A stretch of DNA of 64,000 nucleotides from Bacillus benzoevorans (GCF_014207535.1 NZ_JACHGK010000010.1:62001-126000); one strand, 5' to 3'; shown: positions 15,968 through 25,227, counted from the first letter of the stretch. Notes: a model not told the origin generated them from the letters alone. A program made the numbers and translations.

Positions 15968-17450
15968 TTTAATCATTCTACCCATATTAATCCCTTTATT
16001 GGCAGGGACCATATTAATTTTTCTACACAAAAGAATTATGGCACAACGAGTGACAGCCGTTTTTTCATCTATCGCTACACTAATCGTCTCCTTCTTAAAC
16101 GTTCAGAAGGTTAAGAACGCTGGCATTCAAACCCTGAATATCAGCAGCTGGGATGCCCCTTTTGGGATTACTTTAGTTTCTGATATGTTTTCGGCTATTC
16201 TTGTATTTACGACAAGTCTGATTGCGTTCCTTTGTTTATTATATTCCTTTAAAGCAATTGGGGAAGCACGTGAAAAGTATTACTACTACCCTGTCTTTCA
16301 CTTTTTATTAGTGGGGGTCAACGGGGCTTTTACAACAGGAGATATTTTTAACCTTTTTGTCTTTTTCGAGGTCATGCTCATGTCTTCTTACGTCTTATTA
16401 GTACTTGGCGGAACAAAGATTCAATTACGGGAATCGATTAAATATTTGCTCGTGAATATCATTTCATCGGCTTTGTTTGTCATTGCTGTTGCTTATTTAT
16501 ATTCCGTTGTCGGAACGTTGAATATGGCTCATATTTCTGCACGAATTAGTGAAGTAAGTACAAATGGAATGCCTGGTATTTTAACCGTCATTGCCGTATT
16601 GTTTTTAATTGTATTTGGCATAAAAGGCGCGATTTTCCCCTTGTATTTTTGGATGCCGGGGTCTTATTACGCACCGCCGGCACCAGTTCTAGCCCTTTTC
16701 GGTGCATTATTAACAAAGGTTGGGGTTTATTCCATCACAAGGACCTATACCCTTTTCTTTTACCATGATCGGGACTTCACTTTTCAATTGTTGTCCATAT
16801 TGGCGATTCTTTCGGTTGTGGCTGGCGTCATTGGAGCCATCGCCTATTGGGATGTAAAGAAAATCATTATTTATAATATTATCGTAGCCATTGGGGTTAT
16901 TCTTTACGGCGTTTCGGTTATGAATCCAACAGCTATTACAGGATCGGTCTACTATTTAATTCATGATATGCTCATCAAAGCAGCCCTATTCCTTCTCGTT
17001 GGCGTCATCGTCGCGATTACGGGAACAAGTAATTTGAAACAAATCAGTGGTCTTATTACCCGTTATCCCGGTCTTGGCTGGACCTTCTTTATCGCTGCCT
17101 TATCTCTTGCAGGAATTCCCCCATTGAGCGGTTTCGTTGGCAAACTGCTGATTGTTCAAGGTGGGGCTGCAGGGGAAAGTTATATAGGTGCAGGATTGGT
17201 CTTAATGTCAAGTTTGCTTGTTCTTTTTTCGGTCATGAAAATCTTTATTCATGGTTTTTGGGGGCAGACCCGCTTTTACAAAGGAGAAGATAAGGTTCCC
17301 GTGAAATGGCTTCTAATCTCTCCAGTTATTTTAGTCGTAATGTCGGCCCTTTTTGGGGTTGGCTCAGAATCATTTTTACCGTATATTTCTCAGGCAGCTG
17401 AAACGTTAACAGATCCGAGGATTTATATTGAAGCTGTCTTAAAGGAGTGA
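15960..17450 (+). CDS. mrpD: Mrp Na+/H+ antiporter subunit D
   Basis: A 496-residue NuoN/ND2-like proton-channel subunit with about 14 helices. FNLFVFFEVMLMSSYVLLVLGG holds the conserved Glu of TM5, and FGIKGAIFPLYFWMPGSYYAPPAPV holds the TM7 Lys region. HDMLIKAALFLLVG carries the later His/Lys pair. Together with MrpA it forms the cation/proton path. It overlaps mrpC, and AAAGGAG at its 3' end serves mrpE. Confidence 0.95.
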   Translation: MTNLIILPILIPLLAGTILIFLHKRIMAQRVTAVFSSIATLIVSFLNVQKVKNAGIQTLNISSWDAPFGITLVSDMFSAILVFTTSLIAFLCLLYSFKAIGEAREKYYYYPVFHFLLVGVNGAFTTGDIFNLFVFFEVMLMSSYVLLVLGGTKIQLRESIKYLLVNIISSALFVIAVAYLYSVVGTLNMAHISARISEVSTNGMPGILTVIAVLFLIVFGIKGAIFPLYFWMPGSYYAPPAPVLALFGALLTKVGVYSITRTYTLFFYHDRDFTFQLLSILAILSVVAGVIGAIAYWDVKKIIIYNIIVAIGVILYGVSVMNPTAITGSVYYLIHDMLIKAALFLLVGVIVAITGTSNLKQISGLITRYPGLGWTFFIAALSLAGIPPLSGFVGKLLIVQGGAAGESYIGAGLVLMSSLLVLFSVMKIFIHGFWGQTRFYKGEDKVPVKWLLISPVILVVMSALFGVGSESFLPYISQAAETLTDPRIYIEAVLKE

Positions 17451-17455
17451 GAAGG

Positions 17456-17932
17456 ATGGCATTTCAAATTCTATTAAATATCGCACTAGCTTTCTTATGG
17501 ATGTTTATTAAAGTATCCTATGATCCCATTAGTTTTGTGAAAGGCTATCTATTTGGGCTGCTTGTTATCTTTTTCTTCAGACGCTTTTTTAGAAGCCGAT
17601 TTTATCTTTTTCGATTATGGTCTTTCATCAAGCTGACATTTATCTTTCTAAAGGAACTGGTTTTGTCCAATATAGCGATTGTCAAAATTGTCCTAAAGCC
17701 TAAATTAGAGATGCGTCCAGGTATCTTTGCTTTAGAGACAGATTTAACGAAAGGCTGGCAAATCACTCTTCTCTCCAGTTTAATTACCTTAACTCCAGGC
17801 ACTTTAGTCATTGATGTTTCAGAAGATAATAAAATCTTATTTGTCCATGCTATGGATATCGGAGAAGTGGAAGAGGAGATTAACAGTATTAAAAATACAT
17901 TTGAGCGGGCTATTTTGGAGGTGAGCCGTTAA
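17456..17932 (+). CDS. mrpE: Mrp Na+/H+ antiporter subunit E
   Basis: A 158-residue MnhE-family subunit with one or two N-terminal helices and a cytoplasmic domain containing the conserved TPGTLVIDVS...LFVHAMDI pattern. I start at ATG 17456, 9 nt after AAGGAG; a GTG at 17447 overlaps the mrpD stop. Its stop overlaps mrpF (TAATG). Confidence 0.92.
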   Translation: MAFQILLNIALAFLWMFIKVSYDPISFVKGYLFGLLVIFFFRRFFRSRFYLFRLWSFIKLTFIFLKELVLSNIAIVKIVLKPKLEMRPGIFALETDLTKGWQITLLSSLITLTPGTLVIDVSEDNKILFVHAMDIGEVEEEINSIKNTFERAILEVSR

Positions 17933-18216
17933 TGCTGGAAATCGTCATTCGCATTGCTTTATTTTGCTGCTCACTTGCTATGCTTGGACTGATTTATCGG
18001 GTGATTAAGGGCCCTACCGTGCCGGATCGGGTGATTGCATTAGACGCGATTGGTGTGAATCTCGTGGCAATTACAGCTCTTATTTCCATTGTTTTGAAAT
18101 CCCATGCATTTCTAGAGGTCATTCTTCTTATCGGGATTCTTGCCTTTATCGGAACTGTTGCCTTCGCCAAATATTTGGAAAAGGGGGTTATCATTGAACG
18201 TGAGCGTAATCGTTGA
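17932..18216 (+). CDS. mrpF: Mrp Na+/H+ antiporter subunit F
   Basis: A 94-residue subunit with three helices and the MnhF signature GPTVPDRVIALDAIGVN near residue 28, whose Asp is conserved. GGAGGTGAG precedes the ATG inside mrpE. It overlaps mrpG by 23 nt. Confidence 0.95.
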   Translation: MLEIVIRIALFCCSLAMLGLIYRVIKGPTVPDRVIALDAIGVNLVAITALISIVLKSHAFLEVILLIGILAFIGTVAFAKYLEKGVIIERERNR

Positions 18217-18568
18217 TTTTCTCATAGGATTTTTAATTCTAGCCGGCGCCCTGCTATGTCTCATTGCTGCCTTCGGGGTCATTAGACTCCCTGACGTTTA
18301 TACAAGAAACCATGCGGCATCTAAGGCAGCTACATTGGGGGTCATGTTTATTCTATTAGGTACCTTTATCTACTTTTATGCTTTTGAAGGTCATTTTAAT
18401 TCCAGGCTTATACTAGGAATTGTCTTTCTTTTTATGACATCACCGATTTCTGGACATTTAATTAACCGAGCAGCCTACAATTCAGGAGTAAAGCTGTGGG
18501 ATAAAAGTGTTCGGGACGATTTGAAAAAATATAATAGTAATCTGATGGATAAATCATCCGCGGATTAA
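18194..18568 (+). CDS. mrpG: Mrp Na+/H+ antiporter subunit G
   Basis: A 124-residue MnhG-family subunit with three helices and the motif FGVIRLPDVYTRNHAASKAATLG near residue 28. TTG 18194 is the likely start because AAGGGGG lies 6 nt upstream; the same frame is open further upstream inside mrpF, but the family begins here. It closes the mrpABCDEFG operon; a terminator follows at once. The Asp/Lys C-terminal tail is cytoplasmic. Confidence 0.92.
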   Translation: MNVSVIVDFLIGFLILAGALLCLIAAFGVIRLPDVYTRNHAASKAATLGVMFILLGTFIYFYAFEGHFNSRLILGIVFLFMTSPISGHLINRAAYNSGVKLWDKSVRDDLKKYNSNLMDKSSAD

Positions 18569-18572
18569 GAAG

Positions 18573-18609
18573 TAAAAAGTGTTCCAAATCATGATTGGAA
18601 CACTTTTTT
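18573..18609 (+). terminator. Terminator of the mrp operon
   Basis: A 14-bp perfect stem (18573-18586 with 18594-18607) and a T-run. Confidence 0.92.
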
Positions 18610-18645
18610 TAAAAAAAGTCCATCTATAAACGTCTATTTTTTGAT

Positions 18646-18900
18646 TTAATATTCTTTAAACCGAACATACTCCCTGGGCCTAAATGGTTCGGATAAATTC
18701 CATTGGACATTTATTTCCTCAGTATTTAAGGAGGAATTGAACGGAGTATTTTCATAATTGATTGGAACCACATTCAAGTTGTTTATAGAAGATTCTATTT
18801 TATCAACAGTCCGATGATTTTGCTGCTGGTGCTGCAGAAACCAAGCAGATGAAAATAAAAGTAAAAATATAAATAAACTGACGATGATCTTCCTTTTCAT
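18646..18900 (-). CDS. Small secreted or membrane-anchored protein of unknown function
   Basis: An 84-residue product with a basic start and one hydrophobic segment (about residues 4-22, KIIVSLFIFLLLFSSAWF), then a polar tail rich in Asn, Gln and Glu. It could be an uncleaved signal anchor. ATG 18900 follows GGGAGG by 11 nt; a GTG at 18912 overlaps that site. I do not recognise the family. It lies between two ion/carbon transporter operons, transcribed against them. Confidence 0.5.
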   Translation of the reverse strand: MKRKIIVSLFIFLLLFSSAWFLQHQQQNHRTVDKIESSINNLNVVPINYENTPFNSSLNTEEINVQWNLSEPFRPREYVRFKEY

Positions 18901-18961
18901 AAATTTACACACCTCCCATTTAGGATTAGTTTGTACAAAAAGGAGTCATTGTAAAATTTCA

Positions 18962-18998
18962 AAGGCGCATCTCTCAAAAAGGGGTGCGCCTATTTTAA
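18962..18998. terminator. Terminator-like hairpin
   Basis: AGGCGCA...TGCGCCT forms an 11-bp stem with G-U pairs around CAAAAA, flanked by A/T tracts. It lies upstream of the small minus-strand gene and could end antisense transcripts from either side. Confidence 0.45.
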
Positions 18999-19261
18999 TT
19001 GAGGGCAAGAATCTTGATTTTATTGGAAGTGAATCGAGGCTCATCGATAAGTACGAGTACGACTCAAATTAGTTCTTGACAGAATGTTTAACCAATAGTA
19101 ACATTAACAACATAAATAAATTGTTTAATTGTTTCCTCTAAAGAAATAGATTGTTTTAGCATAGGATTAAACTTTTTGATTCTATGAAAAAGTAAATCTA
19201 TAACAAGAGAAAATCAGTATATACTTACTTATTAGAAATTACATAATCAGGTAGACGATTA

Positions 19262-19349
19262 AAAGGCCTCAATGGCCCGTTAAAAGTAAACCGACAATTT
19301 TTAAAGGCGAATGGTTTAGTCCATTCTCTTAAAAATTGTCGGTTTTTTG
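19262..19349 (+). promoter_or_regulatory. Attenuator-like leader of the dabBA-mpsC operon
   Basis: A 16-bp perfect stem (19289-19304 with 19329-19344) encloses a second hairpin (GAATGG/CCATTC) and ends in a T-run. A short GGCC-TCAAT-GGCC hairpin lies just upstream at about 19264-19277. The arrangement, upstream of the operon and in the same direction, is that of a terminator used for attenuation or a riboswitch; the ligand is unknown. Confidence 0.5.
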
Positions 19350-19457
19350 TTTTCCTGAAAGGAAAAACAGAAAGGGATGCAGTGTAATGAAGGAATTCGG
19401 TCAAAGTCATATGTTCGCCATGTTGGTTTCTGCCAACCATCGATGGGGGGAAGAAAC

Positions 19458-20981
19458 ATGTTAAATTTCTTGCCAGAAATATTCTTTCTATTGATTGCGC
19501 TATCGGTGCTTAGTGCACTGGCCCTGTTACACCCGAAGACGCCGCTGTCTTTTGTTCAGCTTCATGTCGGTATTACTCTACTGCCTCCGCTCGTTGCACT
19601 GCTAGCCCTAATAACGTCCAAAGAGACGCTGATTTATGGACCCTGGCGTCTTGATTCCTTATCATGGCTGCTAGCATTGTTTGTCCTTACCATCGGTTTT
19701 ATTGTACAGCGTTATTCTGTTCGTTATTTACTCGGTGATCGTTCCTATCGAAAATATTTTGCCTTGCTGACCATTACGACTGCTGCTGATTCAGGTGTCT
19801 GGCTAAGTAACGATTTCCGTCTGCTGCTGGTTTGCTGGGGGATTACACTCCTGGGGCTGACCCTCTTAATCGGATTAAAGAAAGAGTGGTATGTTGCTAG
19901 AAACACAGCAAAACAATCTGGACGTATGTTTGCACTAGGCTGGTTGACCTTGCTAGCCGCCGTCATTTGGGTAACCCAAGCGACTGGGCACTGGCAGATG
20001 TCGCATGTCCTGACCAAAAGCAGTCTGGCCCAGCTTGATTCATGGGAAAAAACATGTATAAACCTGCTTTTAATCGTGGCCGTCGTAATTCCGGCAGCAC
20101 AATGGCCTTTTGGGCGCTGGCTGTTAGATTCAACAGTGGCTCCAACACCTGTCTCCGCGGTCATGCATGCAGGCTTAGTAAATGCAGGCGGAATTATTCT
20201 GACTCGGTTCTCACCACTTTTTAGCGGAGATATGGCCCAAATGGTGCTGCTGTTATTGGCTAGTGTTTCCGTCTTGACAGGGACTGGAATGATGCTGGTC
20301 CATGTGGATTATAAACGGCAGCTGGTCGGGTCTACGATGGCACAGATGGGGCTGATGTTCATCCAATGTGCCTTAGGTGCCTATTTGGCAGCCATTATCC
20401 ACGCCGTCTTACATGGTCTATTCAAATCAACCCTTTTCTTACAATCTGGTTCTGTACTGCATCACCACGTGGAGAAATCCTCCGGAACGAACCAGCCATT
20501 GTCATTATTATGGACAGTCTCCAGCGGTGTTCTAGGTCTCCTGGTGGCATTGGGTCTTTGGCTGTCTTCCCCGGAAGAAGGTTATCAATTAATCAGTGCT
20601 TTTACCTTAGGCTGGTCCGTTTCATTAGCTTGGATTCAGCTCGTGGCCAGTGCCTCCGGACGTATCGGCCGTATTGCAGGATTTTCTATCCTGATAGGAG
20701 CAGCGATTGTCTATCATTTCGTCCATGCTGCTTTTTATGGTGTATTACAAAATTCCATCCCGCAAGGAACTCAACCACCGGCATCGGCAGCCATTTTATT
20801 TTTGCTTATCTTATTGGCTGGCAGTGCTGCAGGTGTATGGCTTGCCCGCAATCGTTCATCAGCTGCCTATGCAGTGATTTATCTTTGGCTTGTACGATTG
20901 GGCGAGCCGCAAAATGATTTAGTCGAAAGTCATCCTGCGTATTTGACACAATCATTTGATAGAGGAGGCCATTTGCGATGA
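19458..20981 (+). CDS. dabB: DabB/MpsA, NuoL-like subunit of the inorganic-carbon uptake complex
   Basis: A 507-residue membrane protein of the NADH-quinone oxidoreductase chain 5 family. It carries the ND5-type blocks QWPFGRWLLDSTVAPTPVSAVMHAGLVNAGG and AVLHGLFKSTLFLQSG with conserved Lys/His. With DabA it forms an energy-coupled system that takes up CO2/bicarbonate; the S. aureus equivalent is MpsA. ATG 19458 has GGGGGGAAG 5-8 nt upstream; the frame is open before it but lacks a ribosome site. The stop overlaps dabA (ATGA). The surroundings (DabA, MpsC) make this assignment clear against an Mrp or Nuo subunit. Confidence 0.93.
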   Translation: MLNFLPEIFFLLIALSVLSALALLHPKTPLSFVQLHVGITLLPPLVALLALITSKETLIYGPWRLDSLSWLLALFVLTIGFIVQRYSVRYLLGDRSYRKYFALLTITTAADSGVWLSNDFRLLLVCWGITLLGLTLLIGLKKEWYVARNTAKQSGRMFALGWLTLLAAVIWVTQATGHWQMSHVLTKSSLAQLDSWEKTCINLLLIVAVVIPAAQWPFGRWLLDSTVAPTPVSAVMHAGLVNAGGIILTRFSPLFSGDMAQMVLLLLASVSVLTGTGMMLVHVDYKRQLVGSTMAQMGLMFIQCALGAYLAAIIHAVLHGLFKSTLFLQSGSVLHHHVEKSSGTNQPLSLLWTVSSGVLGLLVALGLWLSSPEEGYQLISAFTLGWSVSLAWIQLVASASGRIGRIAGFSILIGAAIVYHFVHAAFYGVLQNSIPQGTQPPASAAILFLLILLAGSAAGVWLARNRSSAAYAVIYLWLVRLGEPQNDLVESHPAYLTQSFDRGGHLR

Positions 20982-23581
20982 ATACAACATTGGCAAGAAC
21001 ATTACAGTGGAAAAATCAACCCGATACCCATGATATCGATCTTCATAACCTAGTGAAATCTGCCAGCAGTGTTATTGCACCTCTCGGACCAATTAACACA
21101 TTTGCCGCACGCCACCCTTGGGTCAACTTGGAGGGGCAATCATTTGAACAAACGGCACGCTGGTTCAAAGATACTTGTAATCTAGATATCTATCCAAATG
21201 AATCCATATTACAGTCTGCACGGGAACGAGGCGGAATGGATCAGGATTTTTTAGAAAAAGAACTGCAACAGTGGCTGAGCAAACAATCTTTGCAGCTGCC
21301 GCGTGAGACTGCAGAGAGGTTCTGCCGGACGGCACTTTTAAAAAATCAGTTATCTTCCAGCACTTTGCCAGTATCTGAGATAAAAAGTATGGCGGCAAAA
21401 CTAAAACGATTTACACCCCAAATGAGTGAAAAACATGCAGTTAAAACCTACAGCCAGCGCCTGGAAGAGCTGGGAAAGGGAGATGCGGTTCATGAACTTA
21501 ACCGCCATATGATCAAGTGGTGTAAATTGTTTCTAGATGAGTCTCAGGCTGTCTGGGCAATGCCTCATCGTGCAGAAGGATTCTATCGTGCGTGGCGAAA
21601 ACTAGCCCAGCACGACCCGGCGCTCAGCCGAAAAGTGCGTAAACAGCTAAGTGAGTTTCCGGAGGAAGCTGACGCTGCTTTAATGGAAGTTTTGCTTGCA
21701 CTTGAAATTCCCTTTTCAGAAATCCAAGACTATTTTGAAGCACATTTTCTTTCCTTGCCGGGCTGGGGCGGGATGCTGCTTTGGCGTTCACAGCAATCAA
21801 CTGATAATAGTTCGCTTTTGCTTGACTATTTAGCCGTTCGAATTTCAATGGAATGGGTCTTGATTAAACCCTTTCTTCCTTTGACCGAAAAAAGAAATGA
21901 TAAAATACACTTAGAACCATTGCTTGCCGCTTGGGCAGAATGGGGGAACCTGCCAATCCATGCTTGGTCACAGTTATCTGCTTCAGAAATTAAGGCACGA
22001 TTGGCTCTTGCCAATCGTTTTGATAAGATTGTGCGAAACCGCCTTTGGCTTGAAGCGTGGGAGAAAACTTATGAAAACCAATTAAAGAAGTTGCTTCTAT
22101 CGCAGCAACCGGAAGAAAACATAAAGCGGAAATTAGCCCAATTTGTATTTTGTATTGATGTGCGTTCAGAGCTTTTTCGCCGCAAACTTGAAAAAGCAGG
22201 AGATTTTGAGACTTTTGGAACAGCAGGCTTTTTTGGATTGCCGATAGCAACTTGCGAGCTTGGCAGTAACCACACGCATCGCTCTTTGCCGGTCATGTTT
22301 AAACCGCAGCATAAAGTGAGTGAGTCTTCACCGGATTCGCACATCTACCAACAACGGCTTCATGCAGTCCGTTCACTCTGGTTTACATTTAAAACGATGA
22401 AACATAATTTGCTCTCCAGCATGGTCCTGCCGGAAATTAGCGGTCCTTGGCTCAGCCTGCAAACGCTGGCTCGCAGCTTTGTTCCACGGAGTGCAGGTCG
22501 AACTTTAAACAAACTGCGTGAAGCATGGCTGGATAAACCATCAACAAAGCTATCGCTTGACCATACGCAAACAGCGGAAAATGTGCTGCCAATTGGCTTT
22601 TCGTTAAAAGAACAAGTACACTATGTACGGCAAGCACTGAAAATGATGGGACTGACCGATCATTTTGCACCCTTGGTGGTTATTTGCGGGCATGGAAGTC
22701 ACAGCACGAACAATCCTTATCATTCTGCATTGGACTGTGGAGCATGTGGAGGAGCATCAAGCGGATTTAATGCACGGGTGCTGGCAGCTTTGTGCAATCT
22801 GCCAAACGTAAGGAAGGGTCTGGAAACAGAGGGAATCGTTATTCCGCAGGGAACCGTTTTTGCTGCTGCTGAGCACATTACTTCACGTGATGAATTACGC
22901 TTCCTATACGTTCCGGAACTGTCTGGAAAGGCTAAGGAAGCATTCGACAGTATCCAAATAGCGCTGCCAAAGGTGAGCGAAGAAGCTGCTGCAGAACGGA
23001 TCTCGCAATTGCCAAGCTTTCAAACCCATTTCAAGAATCCTAAGGCAGCTGCCGAGCGCCTTGCAGAAGATTGGAGTGAGGTGCGTCCGGAATGGGGCTT
23101 GGCGCGTAACGCTGCGTTTATCATCGGAGAACGCCGGCTTACTCAAGACTGTAATCTGGAGGGCAGAGTTTTCCTTAACAATTATAACTGGAAGAAGGAC
23201 AAAAACGGTGCTATTCTTGCGGGCATTATTTCCGGACCGGCAACGGTAGCGCAGTGGATTAACCTGCAATATTATGCATCGACTGTTGCACCGCATTATT
23301 ATGGCAGCGGGAATAAAACAACCCAAACCGTGACAAGCGGTATTGGGGTCATGCAGGGAAACGCCAGTGATTTATTATCGGGACTTCCCTGGCAGTCAGT
23401 AATGAAATCAGATGAAGAGGCATATCATGAACCGCTCCGTTTGCTGGTGGTTATCCAAGCACCGAGGGAATATGTGAAACGGGTGCTGGAACAAAATCAT
23501 GCCTTTGCGCAAAAAGTAAAAAACGGGTGGATTCGCCTTGCCTCCATTGATCAGGAAGGACGCTGGAAGAGTTGGTCTTAA
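20978..23581 (+). CDS. dabA: DabA/MpsB, zinc-dependent inorganic-carbon uptake subunit (UPF0753, DUF2309)
   Basis: An 867-residue protein related to B. subtilis YbcC. The beta-carbonic-anhydrase-like zinc site is complete: Cys392 and Asp394 in FVFCIDVRSE, His572 in CGHGSHS and Cys587 in LDCGACGG. The 15-residue His-Cys spacing equals that of the characterised Halothiobacillus protein (C351, D353, H524, C539). DabA is thought to hydrate CO2 to bicarbonate in one direction using the ion gradient through DabB. It starts inside the dabB stop and is followed by mpsC. The gene provides bicarbonate for carboxylations under low CO2. Confidence 0.95.
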   Translation: MNTTLARTLQWKNQPDTHDIDLHNLVKSASSVIAPLGPINTFAARHPWVNLEGQSFEQTARWFKDTCNLDIYPNESILQSARERGGMDQDFLEKELQQWLSKQSLQLPRETAERFCRTALLKNQLSSSTLPVSEIKSMAAKLKRFTPQMSEKHAVKTYSQRLEELGKGDAVHELNRHMIKWCKLFLDESQAVWAMPHRAEGFYRAWRKLAQHDPALSRKVRKQLSEFPEEADAALMEVLLALEIPFSEIQDYFEAHFLSLPGWGGMLLWRSQQSTDNSSLLLDYLAVRISMEWVLIKPFLPLTEKRNDKIHLEPLLAAWAEWGNLPIHAWSQLSASEIKARLALANRFDKIVRNRLWLEAWEKTYENQLKKLLLSQQPEENIKRKLAQFVFCIDVRSELFRRKLEKAGDFETFGTAGFFGLPIATCELGSNHTHRSLPVMFKPQHKVSESSPDSHIYQQRLHAVRSLWFTFKTMKHNLLSSMVLPEISGPWLSLQTLARSFVPRSAGRTLNKLREAWLDKPSTKLSLDHTQTAENVLPIGFSLKEQVHYVRQALKMMGLTDHFAPLVVICGHGSHSTNNPYHSALDCGACGGASSGFNARVLAALCNLPNVRKGLETEGIVIPQGTVFAAAEHITSRDELRFLYVPELSGKAKEAFDSIQIALPKVSEEAAAERISQLPSFQTHFKNPKAAAERLAEDWSEVRPEWGLARNAAFIIGERRLTQDCNLEGRVFLNNYNWKKDKNGAILAGIISGPATVAQWINLQYYASTVAPHYYGSGNKTTQTVTSGIGVMQGNASDLLSGLPWQSVMKSDEEAYHEPLRLLVVIQAPREYVKRVLEQNHAFAQKVKNGWIRLASIDQEGRWKSWS

Positions 23582-23658
23582 CCTCTTTTCGGTAAAAAGT
23601 TTGTTTTTTATAATGGATGGCTATGAATGTAACTTTAAATAAAGGAAAAGGGATCGGT

Positions 23659-24024
23659 ATGGAAAAATCAATTGGAACGATTGAAGCTGAAATTAGTAAA
23701 ACTTTAACACATTGGGAGAAAAATTATCTTGGACGGGGCTCCGTATCCGTTAAATCCGATATTTTACGGGATTTGGTGATTGTAATACTGCAAGGTATTT
23801 TAACACCGGCTGAATATACAATATGTCAGGATAGAGAAGGTTTGTTATCAGTAAAGACTCATCGCAACAGTTTAATTGAATCCGGTCTGGATGAGCTAAA
23901 GGAAATTATTCTAACGATAACGGGGGAAGAAGTAGTAAGTTTTCACACCGATATTAGTACACAAACCGGAGAACGGGTAATGGTCTTTAAGCTTTCCAAT
24001 GACCTGCAGGGAAAATTCAGCTAA
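23659..24024 (+). CDS. mpsC: MpsC-family protein (DUF2294)
   Basis: A 121-residue soluble protein matching the DUF2294/MpsC family, found beside the MpsA-MpsB bicarbonate system in staphylococci and near ybcC in Bacillus. Features are an N-terminal helical segment with YLGRGSVSVKSDIL, a central SLIESGLDELKEII helix and the closing TGEEVVSFHTDISTQTGERVMVF strand pair. Its exact role in carbon uptake is not known. ATG 23659 has AAGGGA 5 nt upstream; an ATG at 23617 in the same frame lacks a ribosome site. A -10-like TTATAAT at about 23607 suggests it may also have its own promoter. Confidence 0.85.
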   Translation: MEKSIGTIEAEISKTLTHWEKNYLGRGSVSVKSDILRDLVIVILQGILTPAEYTICQDREGLLSVKTHRNSLIESGLDELKEIILTITGEEVVSFHTDISTQTGERVMVFKLSNDLQGKFS

Positions 24025-24025
24025 A

Positions 24026-24062
24026 AAGGAAACAGGGGGACGGTTCTTATGTTCCCCTGAAC
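24026..24062. repeat. REP-like intergenic hairpin
   Basis: CAGGGGGACGGTTCTTATGTTCCCCTG forms a 7-8 bp stem without a T-run. From memory, GGGGACGGTTCT-type hairpins are scattered repeats in Bacillaceae genomes. It separates the convergent mpsC and CobW genes. Confidence 0.5.
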
Positions 24063-24095
24063 TTTACCATTTCGTAAGTAGGATGATGAATTTAA

Positions 24096-25031
24096 CTAAA
24101 GCGGCATTTCTCTACTGTTTTTCTCCAATTCGGATAGTGCCTTCTGCAGACCTTCATGATCTAATTCATCCCCGATAAACACCAGTATAGTTTTCATCTT
24201 AAGACCAGAAGCAGTATGTATCGGCATGCCGTATGCATATTGGAAAAGATAGGTCTTCGGATCTCCGTTAAAACGAACATAACCTTTAATTCGATATATA
24301 TTATCCGGCAGGGCCCTCAAGAAGTTTGCAAATAATTGCCCATCAATTGGCTGTGAGAAGCTATGAACGTACGTCTTCATATGCAAGTGATTGAACGCAT
24401 GTGTTTGCTCGTGTTCCGTTCTTTTGATTCTTTCAGCATTTTGGATTTTGTGAAAATCAATGTCGGCAAATGATGTCGGAATCATCAATCCTTTTGGATT
24501 CAAAAGATGCAATTCATCTTCAATTTCTTGCAGCTGCTTTTCTGTAATCCTGTCGATTTTATTCAAAATCATAATATCAGCATGCTTGGCCTGCTCCGTA
24601 ACCAGTTTACGCAAGGGGATTTTTAATTTTTGCCGTTCCAGCCAGGCTGGCGCATCAATCAGCGTAATAATGGAATGAATCCGTACTTTATCCGCCAGCT
24701 GCGGTGATAAACAGGAGTCCAGCACCTCGACAGGATGGGCGGCACCTGTCGTTTCGATATAAATGACATCTAAATCATACTGATTCAATAACTCCGATAA
24801 TTGGACTTCAAGCTTGTCAGAAAGGGTACAGCAGACACAGCCATTGAGCAATTCCTTTAACGGAGTACCATTAGGGACGGCATCCGAATCGATTGAAACC
24901 TGCCCGATTTCATTCATCACAACCGCAGCTTTTCTTCCGTTTCGTTGTTCTTCCGCTAATGCCTGTTGCAGCAGGGTTGTTTTTCCTGCACCGAGAAAAC
25001 CTGATAAGATATAGATTTCTACTTGTTTCAC
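24096..25031 (-). CDS. CobW/YjiA-family GTPase, probable metallochaperone
   Basis: A 311-residue G3E GTPase. The P-loop GFLGAGKTTLLQ is at residues 12-23, the metal-binding NGCVCCTLS (CxCC) motif near residue 65, the ETTGAAHP switch region near 95 and the NKID guanine motif near 157; a CobW C-terminal domain occupies about 215-305. Such proteins deliver Zn2+, Co2+ or other metals to client enzymes. The zinc enzyme DabA is encoded next door in the opposite direction, which makes it a possible client (inference). The start is GTG 25031 with AGAGGATG upstream. No Zur box was seen. Confidence 0.85.
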   Translation of the reverse strand: MKQVEIYILSGFLGAGKTTLLQQALAEEQRNGRKAAVVMNEIGQVSIDSDAVPNGTPLKELLNGCVCCTLSDKLEVQLSELLNQYDLDVIYIETTGAAHPVEVLDSCLSPQLADKVRIHSIITLIDAPAWLERQKLKIPLRKLVTEQAKHADIMILNKIDRITEKQLQEIEDELHLLNPKGLMIPTSFADIDFHKIQNAERIKRTEHEQTHAFNHLHMKTYVHSFSQPIDGQLFANFLRALPDNIYRIKGYVRFNGDPKTYLFQYAYGMPIHTASGLKMKTILVFIGDELDHEGLQKALSELEKNSREMPL

Positions 25032-25172
25032 TTTGCCATCCTCTTTCTTTTTTTAAAAATTACCGTCATCAGTCTGATTTCAGATTATATCTTTTGGAAT
25101 GTCTTTTTCAAGATATATATCTTAATTCCTTACTGAAAAAGAGAATGGTTTTTCCAAAACATTTTGCCATGT

Positions 25173-25212
25173 TCAAGAGAACACGACACGAAACCGTGCA
25201 GTATTCTCTTGA
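25173..25212 (-). terminator. Hairpin after the YndM-like gene (minus strand)
   Basis: TCAAGAGAA pairs with TTCTCTTGA around an inner CACG/CGTG stem. No T-run follows, so termination is uncertain. Confidence 0.35.
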
Positions 25213-25227
25213 TTGAAAAGAAAGGTA

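Larger units (their letters stand above)
18901..19457. other. Non-coding region and leader of the dabBA operon
   Basis: This 557-bp gap has one hairpin at 18962-18998, an AT-rich stretch with no supported frame, and a large attenuator-like terminator at 19289-19349 that lies 108 bp before the dabB start. The dabB promoter must lie either before the terminator (then it is an attenuator) or in the short space after it. Confidence 0.55.
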
